From Rickettsia helvetica (GTDB lineage: Bacteria; Pseudomonadota; Alphaproteobacteria; Rickettsiales; Rickettsiaceae): a stretch of DNA of 64,000 nt. Position numbers and translations under genes: made by a program. Positions within the stretch are counted from its first letter, which is position 1. Each line of letters begins with the position of its first letter. The notes under the pieces are model-generated. The model was not told the origin of the DNA. It saw only the letters and a list, made by a program, of their open reading frames with translations, and did no database searches. This document shows, piece by piece, positions 9,720 to 20,683 of this stretch. The stretch spans positions 372,001 through 436,000 of the forward strand of contig NZ_OZ018776.1 in NCBI RefSeq assembly GCF_963970025.1, in the 5' to 3' direction.

Positions 9720-10673
9720 CTATCTATGTTTTTCATTAACCACTTTCTTAGTTAATTTAGCATTTATTTGAGAAGGAGAAACTTTAATATTTTGTTTGAT
9801 GTTTTTTGTTTTTTCCTGAGATAGAAGACTTTCTTTATCATTTTGTAATGTTTTCATAAACTTATCTATATTGCTTTGTTCTAGTTTTATTGCATTATCA
9901 TTATTCAAAATTAATCCTCCAATTTTTTCACCAAGTTCAGGTGCATATCTGATGGCAAAAATTGATGCCGGTACAACTATGATAGAAAAAGCCGCTCCCG
10001 CAGTCGCAACACTAATTGCTCCGACCAATAAAGCACAAACAGCACCGGCGATTTTTCCAGTTGCTTGTTTAAATATATTACTTTTTTGTGTAAATGTTAA
10101 AGACCTCTCTAATATTTTATTAAATTCTTTCTTTATATAGATGGTTGCTTCATCAATATTATTATATTTCTTCATTGCATACATTACAGAAGCCTTAAAT
10201 AATTTTTTGTGAGACTCCGCATAATTTATTATTTTGTCAAAATTCTTCTCTTTTAAAAGAGTTTTAAATATATTTTTAATTTTTTCTTTTTCGGTACTAT
10301 TTATTTTTTCATCTCCAAAATAAACTTCTACAAGATTTTCTGCTATTATATCTTGTGATTGCTCTAAAATATTATTCTTATTTTGCTCATTTTCGTCTTC
10401 AGAAGTAATCATTATTGCAAATAACTCTAATGCTACGGAAAAATTATCATCGTTAATAACCCGCATACCTAAATAATTTTTGAGTCTAGAAATACATTTA
10501 TTAATATATTTTTCAGCGTCCGGTTTAGAATTAAGCCTTAGCGTATAATCTATAGCAAGCATATTTGCAATAGTAGAGCAAGTAGATTTCATAAGATTAT
10601 TGACAAAATTATTAACAATATCTTTTTTAAATAAATTAGTATTTACGTTATTAAGTATTATCGCATTATTCAT
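9720..10673 (-). CDS. Hypothetical rickettsial protein with a hydrophobic segment
   Basis: 317 aa. No family recognised. Residues 1-210 are mostly helical and charged. A Gly/Ala-rich hydrophobic stretch (about 208-247, KIAGAVCALLVGAISVATAG then FSIIVVPAS) could form one or two membrane helices, followed by a lysine-rich, polar tail. It is the last gene of a same-strand set with the 211-aa and 501-aa proteins, only 9 bases after the former, so it may belong to their operon. It could be an envelope or secreted protein; function unknown. Confidence 0.7.
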   Translation of the reverse strand: MNNAIILNNVNTNLFKKDIVNNFVNNLMKSTCSTIANMLAIDYTLRLNSKPDAEKYINKCISRLKNYLGMRVINDDNFSVALELFAIMITSEDENEQNKNNILEQSQDIIAENLVEVYFGDEKINSTEKEKIKNIFKTLLKEKNFDKIINYAESHKKLFKASVMYAMKKYNNIDEATIYIKKEFNKILERSLTFTQKSNIFKQATGKIAGAVCALLVGAISVATAGAAFSIIVVPASIFAIRYAPELGEKIGGLILNNDNAIKLEQSNIDKFMKTLQNDKESLLSQEKTKNIKQNIKVSPSQINAKLTKKVVNEKHR

Positions 10674-10682
10674 TTTAGTAAT

Positions 10683-11318
10683 TTATTTTGAGGCTAATTC
10701 TCTGATATATAATATTAATTTAGCATAAATAAGATTAGGAGCATGATTTACTGAAAGTTTATAGATATTCTTAGGCGTTAACACTTCTTCATTACGTACT
10801 CGTACAAAAGATATAAGAGTATTAGGAGGCATATAAGAATAAATTTCAGAGAATATTTTTAGAAAAGTCAAAAAATCTGCACATGCATATTTTATATTTA
10901 TGCTATAATTATTTACATGAATCGATTCACCTTCTCCTTCAATCACCTGAACATTATTTTTAAAAAATACTGAATTTATAGATACATCTATAGGTTCTAC
11001 TAAATCATATTTATTGCTTAAGCTTTTTATTTTAGGAATTAGTTCTTGATAATTTAAGCAACTCACACTACTTGGCATGCTTAAATCTACATATTTTTTG
11101 TAAGATTCTAATATTTCTTCTTTAGAGTTAATGACAGAATAAAGCTTTAAAACTTCTTCTGTTAGATTTTCTTGTGAAACTTGTTTATCAAGAATAGATT
11201 TACTGTATTCTTGCTGGAAATTTTTTATTATCCAAATAGTTAAGGAAATAAAGAAGAAATATATAATAAATTGAAAGAATATAAGATTCTTTAAATACAT
11301 AATATATTTTTCAAACAT
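10683..11318 (-). CDS. Inner-membrane protein with PilO/GspM-like layout
   Basis: 211 aa. A single N-terminal membrane helix (about 12-32, LIFFQFIIYFFFISLTIWII) is followed by a predicted coiled coil (about 36-70) and a small periplasmic-type domain ending near 205. This layout (short cytoplasmic N-terminus, one helix, coiled coil, compact domain) is that of PilO or GspM, and the gene follows a larger protein with PilM/PilN- or GspL-like topology. No sequence signature proves it. Treat as inference from topology and neighbourhood. Confidence 0.5.
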   Translation of the reverse strand: MFEKYIMYLKNLIFFQFIIYFFFISLTIWIIKNFQQEYSKSILDKQVSQENLTEEVLKLYSVINSKEEILESYKKYVDLSMPSSVSCLNYQELIPKIKSLSNKYDLVEPIDVSINSVFFKNNVQVIEGEGESIHVNNYSINIKYACADFLTFLKIFSEIYSYMPPNTLISFVRVRNEEVLTPKNIYKLSVNHAPNLIYAKLILYIRELASK

Positions 11319-11391
11319 TATTTTTACCTTGGGTTATTAGTGCCGGTTTAGGATCGATATACTCCGAAGTAAAATGAAGAGTATATACGAA

Positions 11392-11501
11392 GATCAACTT
11401 CAAAAAGAACTAGGAGTTCACAAGGCGAGGATCGCAGCGTATCTTAATACGTGAGAACCGAAGCTCTTGTAGAACGACGACGCCAATTTTTGAAGTTGAT
11501 C
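11392..11501. repeat. Class C palindromic element
   Basis: Terminal arms gatcaacttcaaaaa / ttttgaagttgatc; internal conserved core aggcgaggatcgcagcgtat and aatacgtgag. It separates the two pilus-like genes. Related copies start at 29050, 35777 and 51908. Confidence 0.85.
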
Positions 11502-11508
11502 GAGTATA

Positions 11509-13014
11509 TTAAGTTTTATCGTCAACTATATTAACCGATAAAGGAATTACTACCTTACCGAATCTATCAAGTATTTTATCCTTATATATAACATAATCTA
11601 TCTGCAAATTAGATAATTTATTTTTTACGTTTTGCATATGATCATCTAGCATCTTTAGAGATTCATCTACCGATAGATTATTAGTATGATATTTAAGTAT
11701 TAATTTGATTATTAATTGTCTCTTAGAAACTAACAAAATATTATCTATATTTGTTAATTCCCATTTAATTTCTTCTAATTTAAAAGCCGGATTTAAAGTA
11801 ATTATTAGCCTTTTCAGTAAATCAAACGGCAGTGGTACCGGTGCTTCTAGTAATTTTTCTATTACATATAAATCAGCTAGGCTAGTAGTATTTTTAATAT
11901 AAGGATATTTATATTTGATATTATCATATTCTTGATTTGTTGCATAATATTTTTCATTAATAGAGTTTATATCTTTGTAATTCTGTTTTGTATTATATTT
12001 GATAATACCGACCACTAATATTAATATTATAAGTAATGCACTATATAATTTAAATGTCAGATCCTTTATAGTAACTAGTTTTTTTATTGATTTTAAATTA
12101 TTATTATAAGCGGGAAAACTCTTATATTCTAGAAACAGCCTACTAATATTCGTATCTATAAATCTTTCTTTTTCTAGAGTTTGCTTATTTAGTATATTAT
12201 CAACCGGTATAAAGATTACAGGGCGATCTTCAAAATTTGTTGATTCTAATAAAGATTTTAACTCTTCATCTACTATAAGAATTATACAGGCTCTTTGATC
12301 AAGATTACTTATATAGTTTTTAAATAATATAAAGCAATCATTAATTTCTTGTTCTATAATACCTTGAACATAGCCGGTTGTTTTATCAAATGGATACTCA
12401 AGGTTTCTAATTGTTATTATATTATTTTTATGTTTGATAATAAATTTTATACCGCTAGCTTGTGATGCATATACACAAATTTGAAAATAATCGTTATATT
12501 TATCATTTTCTATATTCTGCACTATTTTATTTATAATAACTTTTAGCTCTAACGTTAAAAAGTAAATTCCTTTTAAATCAAGCGATCTTTTATTTATAAT
12601 GCATGAAATTATATCGCTTAAAGGTGTTGCAAATGGACACGACATAATTAAAGTCGACCAAATTTCACTTGGTGTAGTAGTAATTTCGTAAACACAATGT
12701 GCTATAATGTCTTCTTTATTAAAATAACCTTCGATAAATTGTTCAATAGGATCAAGTTTAACTATTAACTGTAATATAGGTATTTGATCGTGCCGTGTTT
12801 TACATTCGCTGCCATCAAGTAAAAAATAAATATCGCTTTTTGGAAATTTACTAAAAAAGTTTTTATAAGGGTTTAAGTCTATCTGTTCTTGAGTAGGAAT
12901 AAATAATTTATCTAATAATTTATTATCGAGAAAAGTACTAAGAAATACACCTTTATTACCTAGTAACACCACGATTTTTTTTCTTTTGAAAGAAAATAAA
13001 TTTATTTTAATCAT
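11509..13014 (-). CDS. Large single-span membrane protein, PilMN/GspL-like topology
   Basis: 501 aa. Residues 1-310 look like a soluble cytoplasmic domain rich in beta/alpha alternation; one membrane helix spans about 321-340 ([17 protein letters not shown]); a coiled-coil-like region and a periplasmic domain follow. That is the layout of GspL, or of PilM fused to PilN, which assemble the inner-membrane platform of type II secretion and type IV pili. Paired with the PilO/GspM-like gene downstream, separated by a class C repeat. The name is an inference: no actin-fold ATP motif was recognised by eye. Confidence 0.5.
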   Translation of the reverse strand: MIKINLFSFKRKKIVVLLGNKGVFLSTFLDNKLLDKLFIPTQEQIDLNPYKNFFSKFPKSDIYFLLDGSECKTRHDQIPILQLIVKLDPIEQFIEGYFNKEDIIAHCVYEITTTPSEIWSTLIMSCPFATPLSDIISCIINKRSLDLKGIYFLTLELKVIINKIVQNIENDKYNDYFQICVYASQASGIKFIIKHKNNIITIRNLEYPFDKTTGYVQGIIEQEINDCFILFKNYISNLDQRACIILIVDEELKSLLESTNFEDRPVIFIPVDNILNKQTLEKERFIDTNISRLFLEYKSFPAYNNNLKSIKKLVTIKDLTFKLYSALLIILILVVGIIKYNTKQNYKDINSINEKYYATNQEYDNIKYKYPYIKNTTSLADLYVIEKLLEAPVPLPFDLLKRLIITLNPAFKLEEIKWELTNIDNILLVSKRQLIIKLILKYHTNNLSVDESLKMLDDHMQNVKNKLSNLQIDYVIYKDKILDRFGKVVIPLSVNIVDDKT

Positions 13015-13040
13015 AATTCAGTGTATTTTACTATACGCAA

Positions 13041-13224
13041 TGTCATCCCCGCGTGGCATTGCCTGCGTGGATACCCAAGTCGTCATTGCGAGCAACCATA
13101 GGCTGCGTGGCAATCCATAAAAAATAATAAAAATCCTGTAAATCAGGATTTTTAACTGGATTGCTTCGTCAATTATTTTATAATTTCCTCGCAATGACGA
13201 AAAATGATCTACACGGGAATGACA
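13041..13224. repeat. Nested class D-like and class B palindromes before alaS
   Basis: A complete class B element (13081-13199, cgtcattgcgag to ctcgcaatgacg, with inner caatcc/ggattg and aaatcctg/caggattt hairpins) sits inside outer arms tgtcatccccgcgtg / acacgggaatgaca. This fills the divergent gap between the PilMN-like gene and alaS; any alaS promoter must lie in or next to it. Confidence 0.8.
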
Positions 13225-13248
13225 TAACATTAAATAATATATCTTACC

Positions 13249-15885
13249 ATGACTAAATTTACCACTGAAGAAGTTAGAAGTAAATTTATAACTTACTTTA
13301 AAGCAAATAATCATACACATGTACCGGCTAGCTCGTTAATTCCACACAATGACCCTAGCTTAATGTTTGTTAATTCCGGAATGGTACAATTTAAAAATGT
13401 TTTTACCGGACAAGAAAAAAGACCTTATAACAAAGCGGTAACTAGTCAAAAATCTCTTAGAGCCGGCGGCAAGCATAACGACCTTGAGAATGTGGGTTAT
13501 ACGGCAAGACATCATACCTTTTTTGAAATGCTAGGTAATTTTTCATTCGGTGACTATTTTAAAGGACAAGCCATATATTACGCTTGGAATTTATTGACTA
13601 AAGAATTTGAACTCCCAAAAGACAAACTTTATGCAACAATTTATCATACCGATGACGAAGCAGCTTCTTATTGGAAAAAAATAGCAGGTTTTGGGGATGA
13701 TCGCATAATAAAAATCAAAACAAACGATAATTTTTGGTCAATGGGTGATACTGGTCCTTGCGGTCCTTGCTCTGAAATTTTTTACGATCACGGAGAACAA
13801 ATATACGGCGGGCTACCTGGCACTAAGGACGAAGACGGTGACAGATTTATCGAGATTTGGAATATGGTATTTATGCAATATGAACAAATCGATAAAGATA
13901 CTAGAGTAGAGTTACCGCAAAAATCAATCGATACCGGTATGGGTCTTGAGCGTATGACGGCAGTATTACAGCATGTTAACAACAATTATGATATAGATTT
14001 ATTTCAGGAAATAATTAATTTTACCGAAAATATAGTAAAAGTGAAAGTAGAGGGAGAAGCTAAATTTTCTTACCGAGTTATTGCCGACCACTTACGAGCA
14101 AGTAGCTTTTTAATAGCTGACGGCGTTATCCCTTCAAATGAGGGGCGTGGTTACGTACTTCGCCGCATTATGCGAAGATCCATGAGGCATGCTCATATGC
14201 TAGGTAGCAAAGAGCCGTTAATGTATAAATTACTGCCAAAACTTGTTGATTTAATGGGGAATGTTTATCCTGAACTTAAAAGAGCAGAAAGCTTTATAAG
14301 CAGTATCTTAGAACAAGAAGAAATTAGATTTAAAGCCACATTAGAACGTGGTCTAAAGCTTCTTACCGAAGAAACAGAAATGCTAACAAAAGGTAATGAA
14401 TTATCAGGAGAAGTAGCGTTTAAACTATACGATACTTACGGATTTCCGCTTGATTTAACCGAAGATATTCTAAAAAACCGTGATATTTCCATTGATCACA
14501 AAGGGTTTGAAGAGCAAATGCTTGCACAAAAAAAACGTGCTAGAAAATCTTGGCTTGGCTCCGGTGAGTTAAAAACAGATCAACTATGGTTTGATATCAA
14601 AGAGCAGCATGGTAGTACGGAGTTTTTAGGATATACGCTTAATGAAGCAGAATGTAAAATAATTGCATTAATTAAAGATAATAATTTAGTTAATAATATT
14701 CAGGAAACAGATACACAATTCTTGTTGATCAGCAACCAAACACCTTTTTACGGTGAGTCCGGCGGTCAGATGGGTGACATTGGGACGATATTTGCAAAAG
14801 ATTCTAAAGTAGAAGTAATAGATACTTTAAAATATTTAGGCTCTATTATAGTCCACAAATGTATTTTGAAAAAGGGGCAGATTAACGTAGGCGAGAATGC
14901 TAATTTTAGTATAGACATCAAATATAGACAAAATTTAAGAATTCACCACTCGGCAACGCATATATTACATGCAGTACTGCACGAGGTACTTGGTAAACAT
15001 GTTACACAAAAAGGTTCGTTAGTCGCTCCGACTTATTTACGCTTTGATATTAGCCATTCTAAAGCTGTGACTAATGAAGAAATCACTTTAATCGAAGATA
15101 AGGTAAATGAGATTATTAGAGATAATCATGAGGTAAATACTACATTAATGGCAACTGAAGAAGCAGTTAAACATGGAGCTATGGCACTATTCGGCGAGAA
15201 ATACGACTCTGAGGTAAGAGTAGTTAAGATGGGTGAGACTTCTTTAGAATTATGTGGTGGTACGCATGTCAGACGTACCGGCGATATAGGCTCTTTTAAA
15301 ATTACAAGTGAAAGTGCTATAGCAGCAGGGGTTCGCAGAATTGAAGCAGTTTGCGGGGAATTCATAATTAAATTAATGAGAGAAAAAGATAATTTACTTA
15401 AATTGGTAGAAAGCAGTTTAAAGACTAACAAAAACGAGCTTATTACTAAGGTTAATAATATTTTAGAGCGTAACAAGGAACTTGAGATAGAGTTAGAAAA
15501 AACTCATTTAGCTAGTTTAGATTTAAGTATAGAGCAAATTGAAAAGCAAGCTGAACAAATAACAGGAATAAAACTATTATACAAAAAAGTAGGAAATATA
15601 GACAATAAAATATTACGCCAGGCTGCCGAAAATTTAACAAAAAAAGTAGAAGATTTAATAGTGGTATATATTGCCGAGGGGATTGGTAAATTATCTATTA
15701 CGGTTGCGGTGAGTAAAGCTATAACAGACAAATACAATGCAGGTATAATTGCAAAAGAACTCTCTTTATTCTTAGGTGGCAGTGGCGGAGGCGGGCAAGT
15801 AAGCCTTGCTCAAGCCGGAGGAAATGATATAGGTAAGCTAACTAACATCCATGAAAAATTATATAGTTTATTAACAGTGTCGTAG
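13249..15885 (+). CDS. alaS: Alanyl-tRNA synthetase
   Basis: 878 aa, full length. N-terminal class II catalytic domain (TTEEVRSKFITYFKANNHTH, GDTGPCGPCSEIFYDHG, GMGLERMTAVLQ), then the editing domain with Zn-binding HHSATHILH and CGGTH, then the C-Ala domain ending GGSGGGGQVSLAQAGG. It charges tRNA-Ala and clears mischarged Ser/Gly. It is transcribed away from the pilus-like genes; the ATG is the only start that keeps the conserved N-terminus. No lesion seen. Confidence 0.97.
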   Translation: MTKFTTEEVRSKFITYFKANNHTHVPASSLIPHNDPSLMFVNSGMVQFKNVFTGQEKRPYNKAVTSQKSLRAGGKHNDLENVGYTARHHTFFEMLGNFSFGDYFKGQAIYYAWNLLTKEFELPKDKLYATIYHTDDEAASYWKKIAGFGDDRIIKIKTNDNFWSMGDTGPCGPCSEIFYDHGEQIYGGLPGTKDEDGDRFIEIWNMVFMQYEQIDKDTRVELPQKSIDTGMGLERMTAVLQHVNNNYDIDLFQEIINFTENIVKVKVEGEAKFSYRVIADHLRASSFLIADGVIPSNEGRGYVLRRIMRRSMRHAHMLGSKEPLMYKLLPKLVDLMGNVYPELKRAESFISSILEQEEIRFKATLERGLKLLTEETEMLTKGNELSGEVAFKLYDTYGFPLDLTEDILKNRDISIDHKGFEEQMLAQKKRARKSWLGSGELKTDQLWFDIKEQHGSTEFLGYTLNEAECKIIALIKDNNLVNNIQETDTQFLLISNQTPFYGESGGQMGDIGTIFAKDSKVEVIDTLKYLGSIIVHKCILKKGQINVGENANFSIDIKYRQNLRIHHSATHILHAVLHEVLGKHVTQKGSLVAPTYLRFDISHSKAVTNEEITLIEDKVNEIIRDNHEVNTTLMATEEAVKHGAMALFGEKYDSEVRVVKMGETSLELCGGTHVRRTGDIGSFKITSESAIAAGVRRIEAVCGEFIIKLMREKDNLLKLVESSLKTNKNELITKVNNILERNKELEIELEKTHLASLDLSIEQIEKQAEQITGIKLLYKKVGNIDNKILRQAAENLTKKVEDLIVVYIAEGIGKLSITVAVSKAITDKYNAGIIAKELSLFLGGSGGGGQVSLAQAGGNDIGKLTNIHEKLYSLLTVS

Positions 15886-15922
15886 TGTACTAATTTAGGA
15901 CGTCATTACGAGCGGGCTTTGT

Positions 15923-16043
15923 ACGTGGATACCCGGTCGTCATTGCGAGCAGTCGTAGACTGCGTGGCAATCTCGTCAAGTATCCTGAGATTGTTCATCA
16001 ATTACTTCGTAATTTCCTCGCAATGACGACCGGGTATCCACGT
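15923..16043. repeat. Class B element nested in a perfect 27-bp inverted repeat
   Basis: Arms 15923-15949 and 16017-16043 are exact complements over 27 bases (acgtggatacccggtcgtca... and ...tgacgaccgggtatccacgt). The inner 15938-16028 part is a class B element with its own cctgaga/tctcagg-type hairpin. The element lies between the convergent genes alaS and truA, where it could act as a bidirectional hairpin. Confidence 0.85.
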
Positions 16044-16090
16044 AACAATGCCTACGCAGGGAAGCATTGTAATAACGAAATTTATGGTTG

Positions 16091-16828
16091 TTAATACTCT
16101 GCTTTCACAAAATAAAGTCCGGATGCGGGAGCAGTAGGACCGGCAGCTTTTCTATCTTTTGCCTCTAAAACCTCTTTAATATATTCTGCTTGCCAAACAT
16201 TCTTCCTGACAAGCACTAAACTACCGACAATATTACGTACCATATGATGTAAAAACGAGGGTGCTGAAAGATATAATTTTATTTCTTCGTTTTCTTTAAC
16301 AATATTAAGTTCAGTTAAGGTTTTAATCGGTGATTTTGATTGACATGAGCTAGCCCTAAATGAAGTAAAATCATGTTTGCCTAATAGATAAGTGGCAGCT
16401 TTTTGCATAGCTAGAACATCTAAAGGTGAACTAATCCACCATGCTCTATTTAAATCAATTACGGATGGATAAGGTCTATTAATAATTCTATATATATAAT
16501 GACGGGAGGTAGCTGAAAATCTTGCATGAAAATTATTTAGAACCATTTCACAGTTCCATACCCCTACTGCATAAGGTCTTGCAAAATAGTTAATTGCTGT
16601 AATAATTTTGTGAGGTTCTAAATATTTTGAAAGATCAAAATGTGCTACTTGACCTATAGCATGAACACCGGCATCTGTTCTTCCTGACCCAAACAATATT
16701 ACCTGTTCACCGGAAAATTTATAAATCGCTTCTTCTAATATCTGCTGTACCGATATTACTCCTGCTTGTCTTTGCCAACCTGCAAGACCTGTACCTAAAT
16801 ATTCAATGGTGATCTTATATCGATACAT
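16091..16828 (-). CDS. truA: tRNA pseudouridine(38-40) synthase TruA
   Basis: 245 aa from the ATG at 16828 ([19 protein letters not shown]), which matches the family N-terminus; an ATG 27 bases further up would only add residues at the edge of a repeat. The catalytic motif [14 protein letters not shown] is present with its aspartate, and [12 protein letters not shown] marks the C-terminal half. Isomerises U38-40 in the anticodon arm of many tRNAs. Last gene of the dnaG-rpoD-truA direction, behind a class A repeat. Confidence 0.94.
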   Translation of the reverse strand: MYRYKITIEYLGTGLAGWQRQAGVISVQQILEEAIYKFSGEQVILFGSGRTDAGVHAIGQVAHFDLSKYLEPHKIITAINYFARPYAVGVWNCEMVLNNFHARFSATSRHYIYRIINRPYPSVIDLNRAWWISSPLDVLAMQKAATYLLGKHDFTSFRASSCQSKSPIKTLTELNIVKENEEIKLYLSAPSFLHHMVRNIVGSLVLVRKNVWQAEYIKEVLEAKDRKAAGPTAPASGLYFVKAEY

Positions 16829-16847
16829 AAAGGGATTGGATTTTACA

Positions 16848-16930
16848 ATTGTCATCCCGTGGCTTGACCACGGGATCTTATATAACAGACCGTATCCTGA
16901 GATACCGCGATCAAATCGCAGTATGACAAT
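16848..16930. repeat. Class A palindromic element between rpoD and truA
   Basis: Ends attgtcat / atgacaat; left inner hairpin cccgtgg-cttga-ccacggg, right arm taccgcgatcaaatcgcagta. It fills almost the whole gap between rpoD and truA. Confidence 0.8.
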
Positions 16931-16940
16931 ATAAGTGTTA

Positions 16941-18848
16941 TCACGCTTCTAGTAAATCCGATGGATTACCGTCACCGTGCTTTCCTCCGCTTCTAAAACT
17001 ATTAAGTTTTTTGGATCTAATAGGATGTTGTAACTTTCTTAAAGCTTTTGACTCGATTTGTCTTATACGTTCTCTAGTTACTTTAAATTGCTGCCCTACT
17101 TCTTCTAATGTATGGTCAGTATTCATACCTATACCGAAACGCATTCTAAGCACTCTCTCTTCACGAGGCGTAAGGGTTGCAAGTACTCTAGTGGTAACTT
17201 CTCGTAAATTTGACTGAATTGCCGCATCAATCGGTGCTACTGCATTCTTATCTTCGATAAAATCGCCTAATTGACCGCCGTCACTATCATCACCTACGGG
17301 ATTCTCAAGACTTATGGGTTCTTTAGCTATTTTCATGACTTTACGCACTTTATCAAGCGGCATTGAAAGACGGTTAGCGATTTCCGTTGCTGTCGGTTCA
17401 TAGCCGAGTTCATTAAGCATTTGTCTTGAAGTACGCAGTATCTTATTAATTGTTTCAATCATATGCACAGGAATACGTATAGTCCTTGCTTGATCTGCAA
17501 TAGCTCTTGTTATAGCTTGTCTAATCCACCAAGTAGCATAGGTAGAGAATTTATAGCCACGGCGATATTCAAATTTATCCACCGCTTTCATAAGTCCTAT
17601 ATTACCTTCTTGAATTAAATCTAAAAACTGCAATCCCCTATTAGCGTATTTTTTAGCGATAGATATAACTAAACGTAAATTCGCTTCTATCATATCTTTT
17701 TTTGCTTGCAGTGTTTGTCTCTCACTTTTTTGTATAGTATTCACTAGTTTTTTAAAATCATTAACTAAAAGACCGGTATTAGATTCTATAACTGATAACT
17801 CGGCAATCATTTGATCTATATAATCCGATTCTTTAGTAATTAATTCTTTCCAAGCGACTTTTTTATTTTTCAGCATTTTTTCTTTCCATGCTGCATTGAT
17901 AACCGATCCTATATATTCATCAAGGAAATTTTGGCGAGTTACTCCGTACTTTTCGGCAAGTTTTAAAAAAGCTGTTTCTTTATTAATTAAATCACGATTT
18001 ATTCCATACATCTTACCTAAAATTTCTTCTGTTCTTTTAGAATTAAAATGTATTTCCGAAACTTCATTTATTAATAATTCCAAATTATTATTATATTTTT
18101 TGCTATTTTGTAAAACCTTCGGCTCAAAAGATTTCTCATAACATTTTTTAGCTTCAATGAGTAGCTCTTCGCAGATAAAAGAAATCTTTTTCATACGCTC
18201 TATAATATTAGGTAATATCTGCGTTTCTACTCTAGACATAGATAAGTGATTATCCTCATGCTCTTCTCCTTCGGTATCACTACTATGTTCTTCATCATTT
18301 TCGGGTGTTTCGTCATGTAACATGTTAGCTTCTAAATCTATCAGATCACGTAGTAACATTTTTTCATTAACTAAATCTTCATACCATACTATAAAACAAC
18401 GCATAGCAATAGGGCTTCTGCATAAGGAAGCAGTCATTGTTTTACGTCCTTCCTCAATCCTTTTTGCTATTTCTACTTCGTTTTCACGAGTTAAAAGATC
18501 GACTCCCCCCATATCCTTAAGATATAATCTTACAGGATCATCGGTAGTACCTATATTTTCTTCTTCTACCTCATCCTCAGATTCATTATCAACATTAGTA
18601 GATAGCTTAAATTCTTCATCCAGTCCGATATCAAGCTTAATTTCATCATCTTCGTTAGATTCTAAAATATCTACTCCCGCATCGGAAAATTTTAATATAG
18701 CTTCCTCTAATTGTCTTATTGAAGGATTTTTATTAAGAGGAAGAGCTTTGTTTATATCATCATAAGTGACCGGTATCTTTTTAGATTTAGCTTTTTTAAG
18801 TAAACTATCTATTTTATCTAGATCATTGTCTATATTGCTATTGCTCAT
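16941..18848 (-). CDS. rpoD: RNA polymerase primary sigma factor (sigma-70)
   Basis: 635 aa. Region 1.1 ([15 protein letters not shown]) at the N-terminus, an acidic linker ([11 protein letters not shown]), region 1.2 ([20 protein letters not shown]), a long non-conserved region, regions 2.1-2.4 ([46 protein letters not shown]), region 3 and region 4 ([36 protein letters not shown]). Housekeeping promoter-recognition subunit. It follows dnaG by 44 bases, the usual macromolecular-synthesis operon order, here without rpsU. Confidence 0.97.
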   Translation of the reverse strand: MSNSNIDNDLDKIDSLLKKAKSKKIPVTYDDINKALPLNKNPSIRQLEEAILKFSDAGVDILESNEDDEIKLDIGLDEEFKLSTNVDNESEDEVEEENIGTTDDPVRLYLKDMGGVDLLTRENEVEIAKRIEEGRKTMTASLCRSPIAMRCFIVWYEDLVNEKMLLRDLIDLEANMLHDETPENDEEHSSDTEGEEHEDNHLSMSRVETQILPNIIERMKKISFICEELLIEAKKCYEKSFEPKVLQNSKKYNNNLELLINEVSEIHFNSKRTEEILGKMYGINRDLINKETAFLKLAEKYGVTRQNFLDEYIGSVINAAWKEKMLKNKKVAWKELITKESDYIDQMIAELSVIESNTGLLVNDFKKLVNTIQKSERQTLQAKKDMIEANLRLVISIAKKYANRGLQFLDLIQEGNIGLMKAVDKFEYRRGYKFSTYATWWIRQAITRAIADQARTIRIPVHMIETINKILRTSRQMLNELGYEPTATEIANRLSMPLDKVRKVMKIAKEPISLENPVGDDSDGGQLGDFIEDKNAVAPIDAAIQSNLREVTTRVLATLTPREERVLRMRFGIGMNTDHTLEEVGQQFKVTRERIRQIESKALRKLQHPIRSKKLNSFRSGGKHGDGNPSDLLEA

Positions 18849-18892
18849 TAAATACCTATATGCTTTTTTCTTTTAAAAGAAGTTTGAAATAA

Positions 18893-20680
18893 TTAAGTTA
18901 TCGTGTGATTAATAAAAGATTCGTTTAAAATTTGAAGTTCATTTGCAATCTTCAGAATTTCTTTTTTATATAGTAAAACTTTTTCAAAGTCGTGATTATC
19001 AGTACTGTTTATGGTACATGCGTATTCTTGTTGTAAATTTATTAGATAATATTTCTTATGTAACCACTGCCATAATAAATCCAGTCTGATATTATTTTTA
19101 TTAAATGAGATATCTAAAAACAAATTATCCGTTTTTGATAATAATAAAAAAATATCAAAAAAGCTAGTTTTTTCCACAATTGCAGTAATTTCACTTGCTT
19201 CTACGTTATTATCTATAATCTCGTTTAAATACCAATTACGGAATTCTTCAAGCGATTTATTATTAAAATTTAAATTTAGGATGAAATCTTTAATATCTTT
19301 TTCTTCAAGTATTGTAGGAAATTTAACCAATAAAGCACAAAAAGCGTGTTCTAGTATTTCAAGCTCTGAATAGCCGTGACTTGAAACTATAGGAGTTAAA
19401 TTTGAGCTTTTAGTTGTAGCTTTCTTCTGCTTTATGACTAAATTTTGCCATATTTGATCTTTAAAAAACCTGTAATAACTTGCTCTTAAATCACTATCCG
19501 ATATTTTGCTGCAATAATTTTTTAAATTTTTTTCTAAATTAGCTTTTTCTTCCGCAGTTTTAAAACTCTTGCCGCTATACTCAATATGCCAAATCATTTC
19601 TGATAGGCTTATTCTTTTATCTATAAGCTTTGCAAAAAAATCAGCACCGTTTTTATTTACTGCATCGTCGGGATCAAGTCCGCTTGGTAACCTAATAAAA
19701 GAAATTTTCTTTTCACTATTAATAAGCGGTAATGCTAGATTAATAGTTCTTATGCTAGCTTTTATGCCTGCATTATCTCCGTCAAGACATAATATAATTT
19801 CATCGCCGGCACGCCATAATTTATGTAAGTGATTCTCGGTAACGCTAGTACCAAGGCTTGCAACTGCTTCACTAAAACCTGCTTGATGTAGTGCTATAAC
19901 ATCAAAATAACCTTCTACTAAAATCGAGTGATTTTTTTTATAGCTACTGCTTATCGCTTTATGCTCACCGTATAGAGTTTCACTTTTTTGAAATACTGTA
20001 GTTTCAGGTGAATTTAAGTATTTAGGCAGCCCTGCCCCTAGTACTCTACCGCCAAAGCCTACAATTTTATTGTAAATATTTCTAATTGGAATGGTAATAC
20101 GGTTAGAAAATAAATTATATATTTCACCGTTGTCTCGCCTGCCGATTAAGCCAGCTTTACCGAGTTTTGTAATATCTATATTCTTATCATGAAAAAACTT
20201 TTCAAATTTATTATTCTTCGGTGCAAAGCCTATGGAAAATTCTTTTATTGTTGTCTCGGTAATATTTCTTCGGTGTAGATAATTTAATATTTCAGGTGTT
20301 AATTGTGTCCTGAAAAATTTATTGGCGAGTTCTAAAATATTTAGAATTTCATCGGATTTTTCATAAAATTCTTTCTGTTTCACAGTTAATTTCAGTATCT
20401 CTATACCGTAATCGGTTGCAAGCTTTATAGCAGACTCATTATAGGATAGACCGCTAATATTAGAAGTAAATTTTATAACGTCACCGGCTGCTTTACAGCC
20501 AAAACAATAGAAAAATCTCTTACTATCACTAACTGTAAAAGATGGGGTCTTTTCTTGATGGAAAGGACATAAACCTACATAGTTACCGGATTTTCTAGTT
20601 AAAGCTACTTTTTGCCGTATTACATCAGATATGTTAATACGGTTTCTTAAGAACTCATAAAATTCCGGTGTAACTCTCAT
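18893..20680 (-). CDS. dnaG: DNA primase
   Basis: 595 aa. N-terminal zinc ribbon (GLCPFHQEKTPSFTVS, FFYCFGCKAAGDVIKF), the RNA polymerase domain, and Toprim with LVEGYFDVIALHQAGF and LCLDGDNAG metal-binding acids. The C-terminal helicase-binding part is divergent, as usual. Makes RNA primers at the replication fork. Its start is 3 bases from the end of the upstream lipid-kinase-like gene, so the three genes are probably one operon with rpoD. Confidence 0.96.
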   Translation of the reverse strand: MRVTPEFYEFLRNRINISDVIRQKVALTRKSGNYVGLCPFHQEKTPSFTVSDSKRFFYCFGCKAAGDVIKFTSNISGLSYNESAIKLATDYGIEILKLTVKQKEFYEKSDEILNILELANKFFRTQLTPEILNYLHRRNITETTIKEFSIGFAPKNNKFEKFFHDKNIDITKLGKAGLIGRRDNGEIYNLFSNRITIPIRNIYNKIVGFGGRVLGAGLPKYLNSPETTVFQKSETLYGEHKAISSSYKKNHSILVEGYFDVIALHQAGFSEAVASLGTSVTENHLHKLWRAGDEIILCLDGDNAGIKASIRTINLALPLINSEKKISFIRLPSGLDPDDAVNKNGADFFAKLIDKRISLSEMIWHIEYSGKSFKTAEEKANLEKNLKNYCSKISDSDLRASYYRFFKDQIWQNLVIKQKKATTKSSNLTPIVSSHGYSELEILEHAFCALLVKFPTILEEKDIKDFILNLNFNNKSLEEFRNWYLNEIIDNNVEASEITAIVEKTSFFDIFLLLSKTDNLFLDISFNKNNIRLDLLWQWLHKKYYLINLQQEYACTINSTDNHDFEKVLLYKKEILKIANELQILNESFINHTIT

Positions 20681-20683
20681 ATT

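Noticed and set aside
13018..13320. 100-codon minus-strand frame over the alaS start
   Set aside because: It runs through the nested repeat and overlaps the conserved alaS N-terminus; it is a by-product of the repeats.
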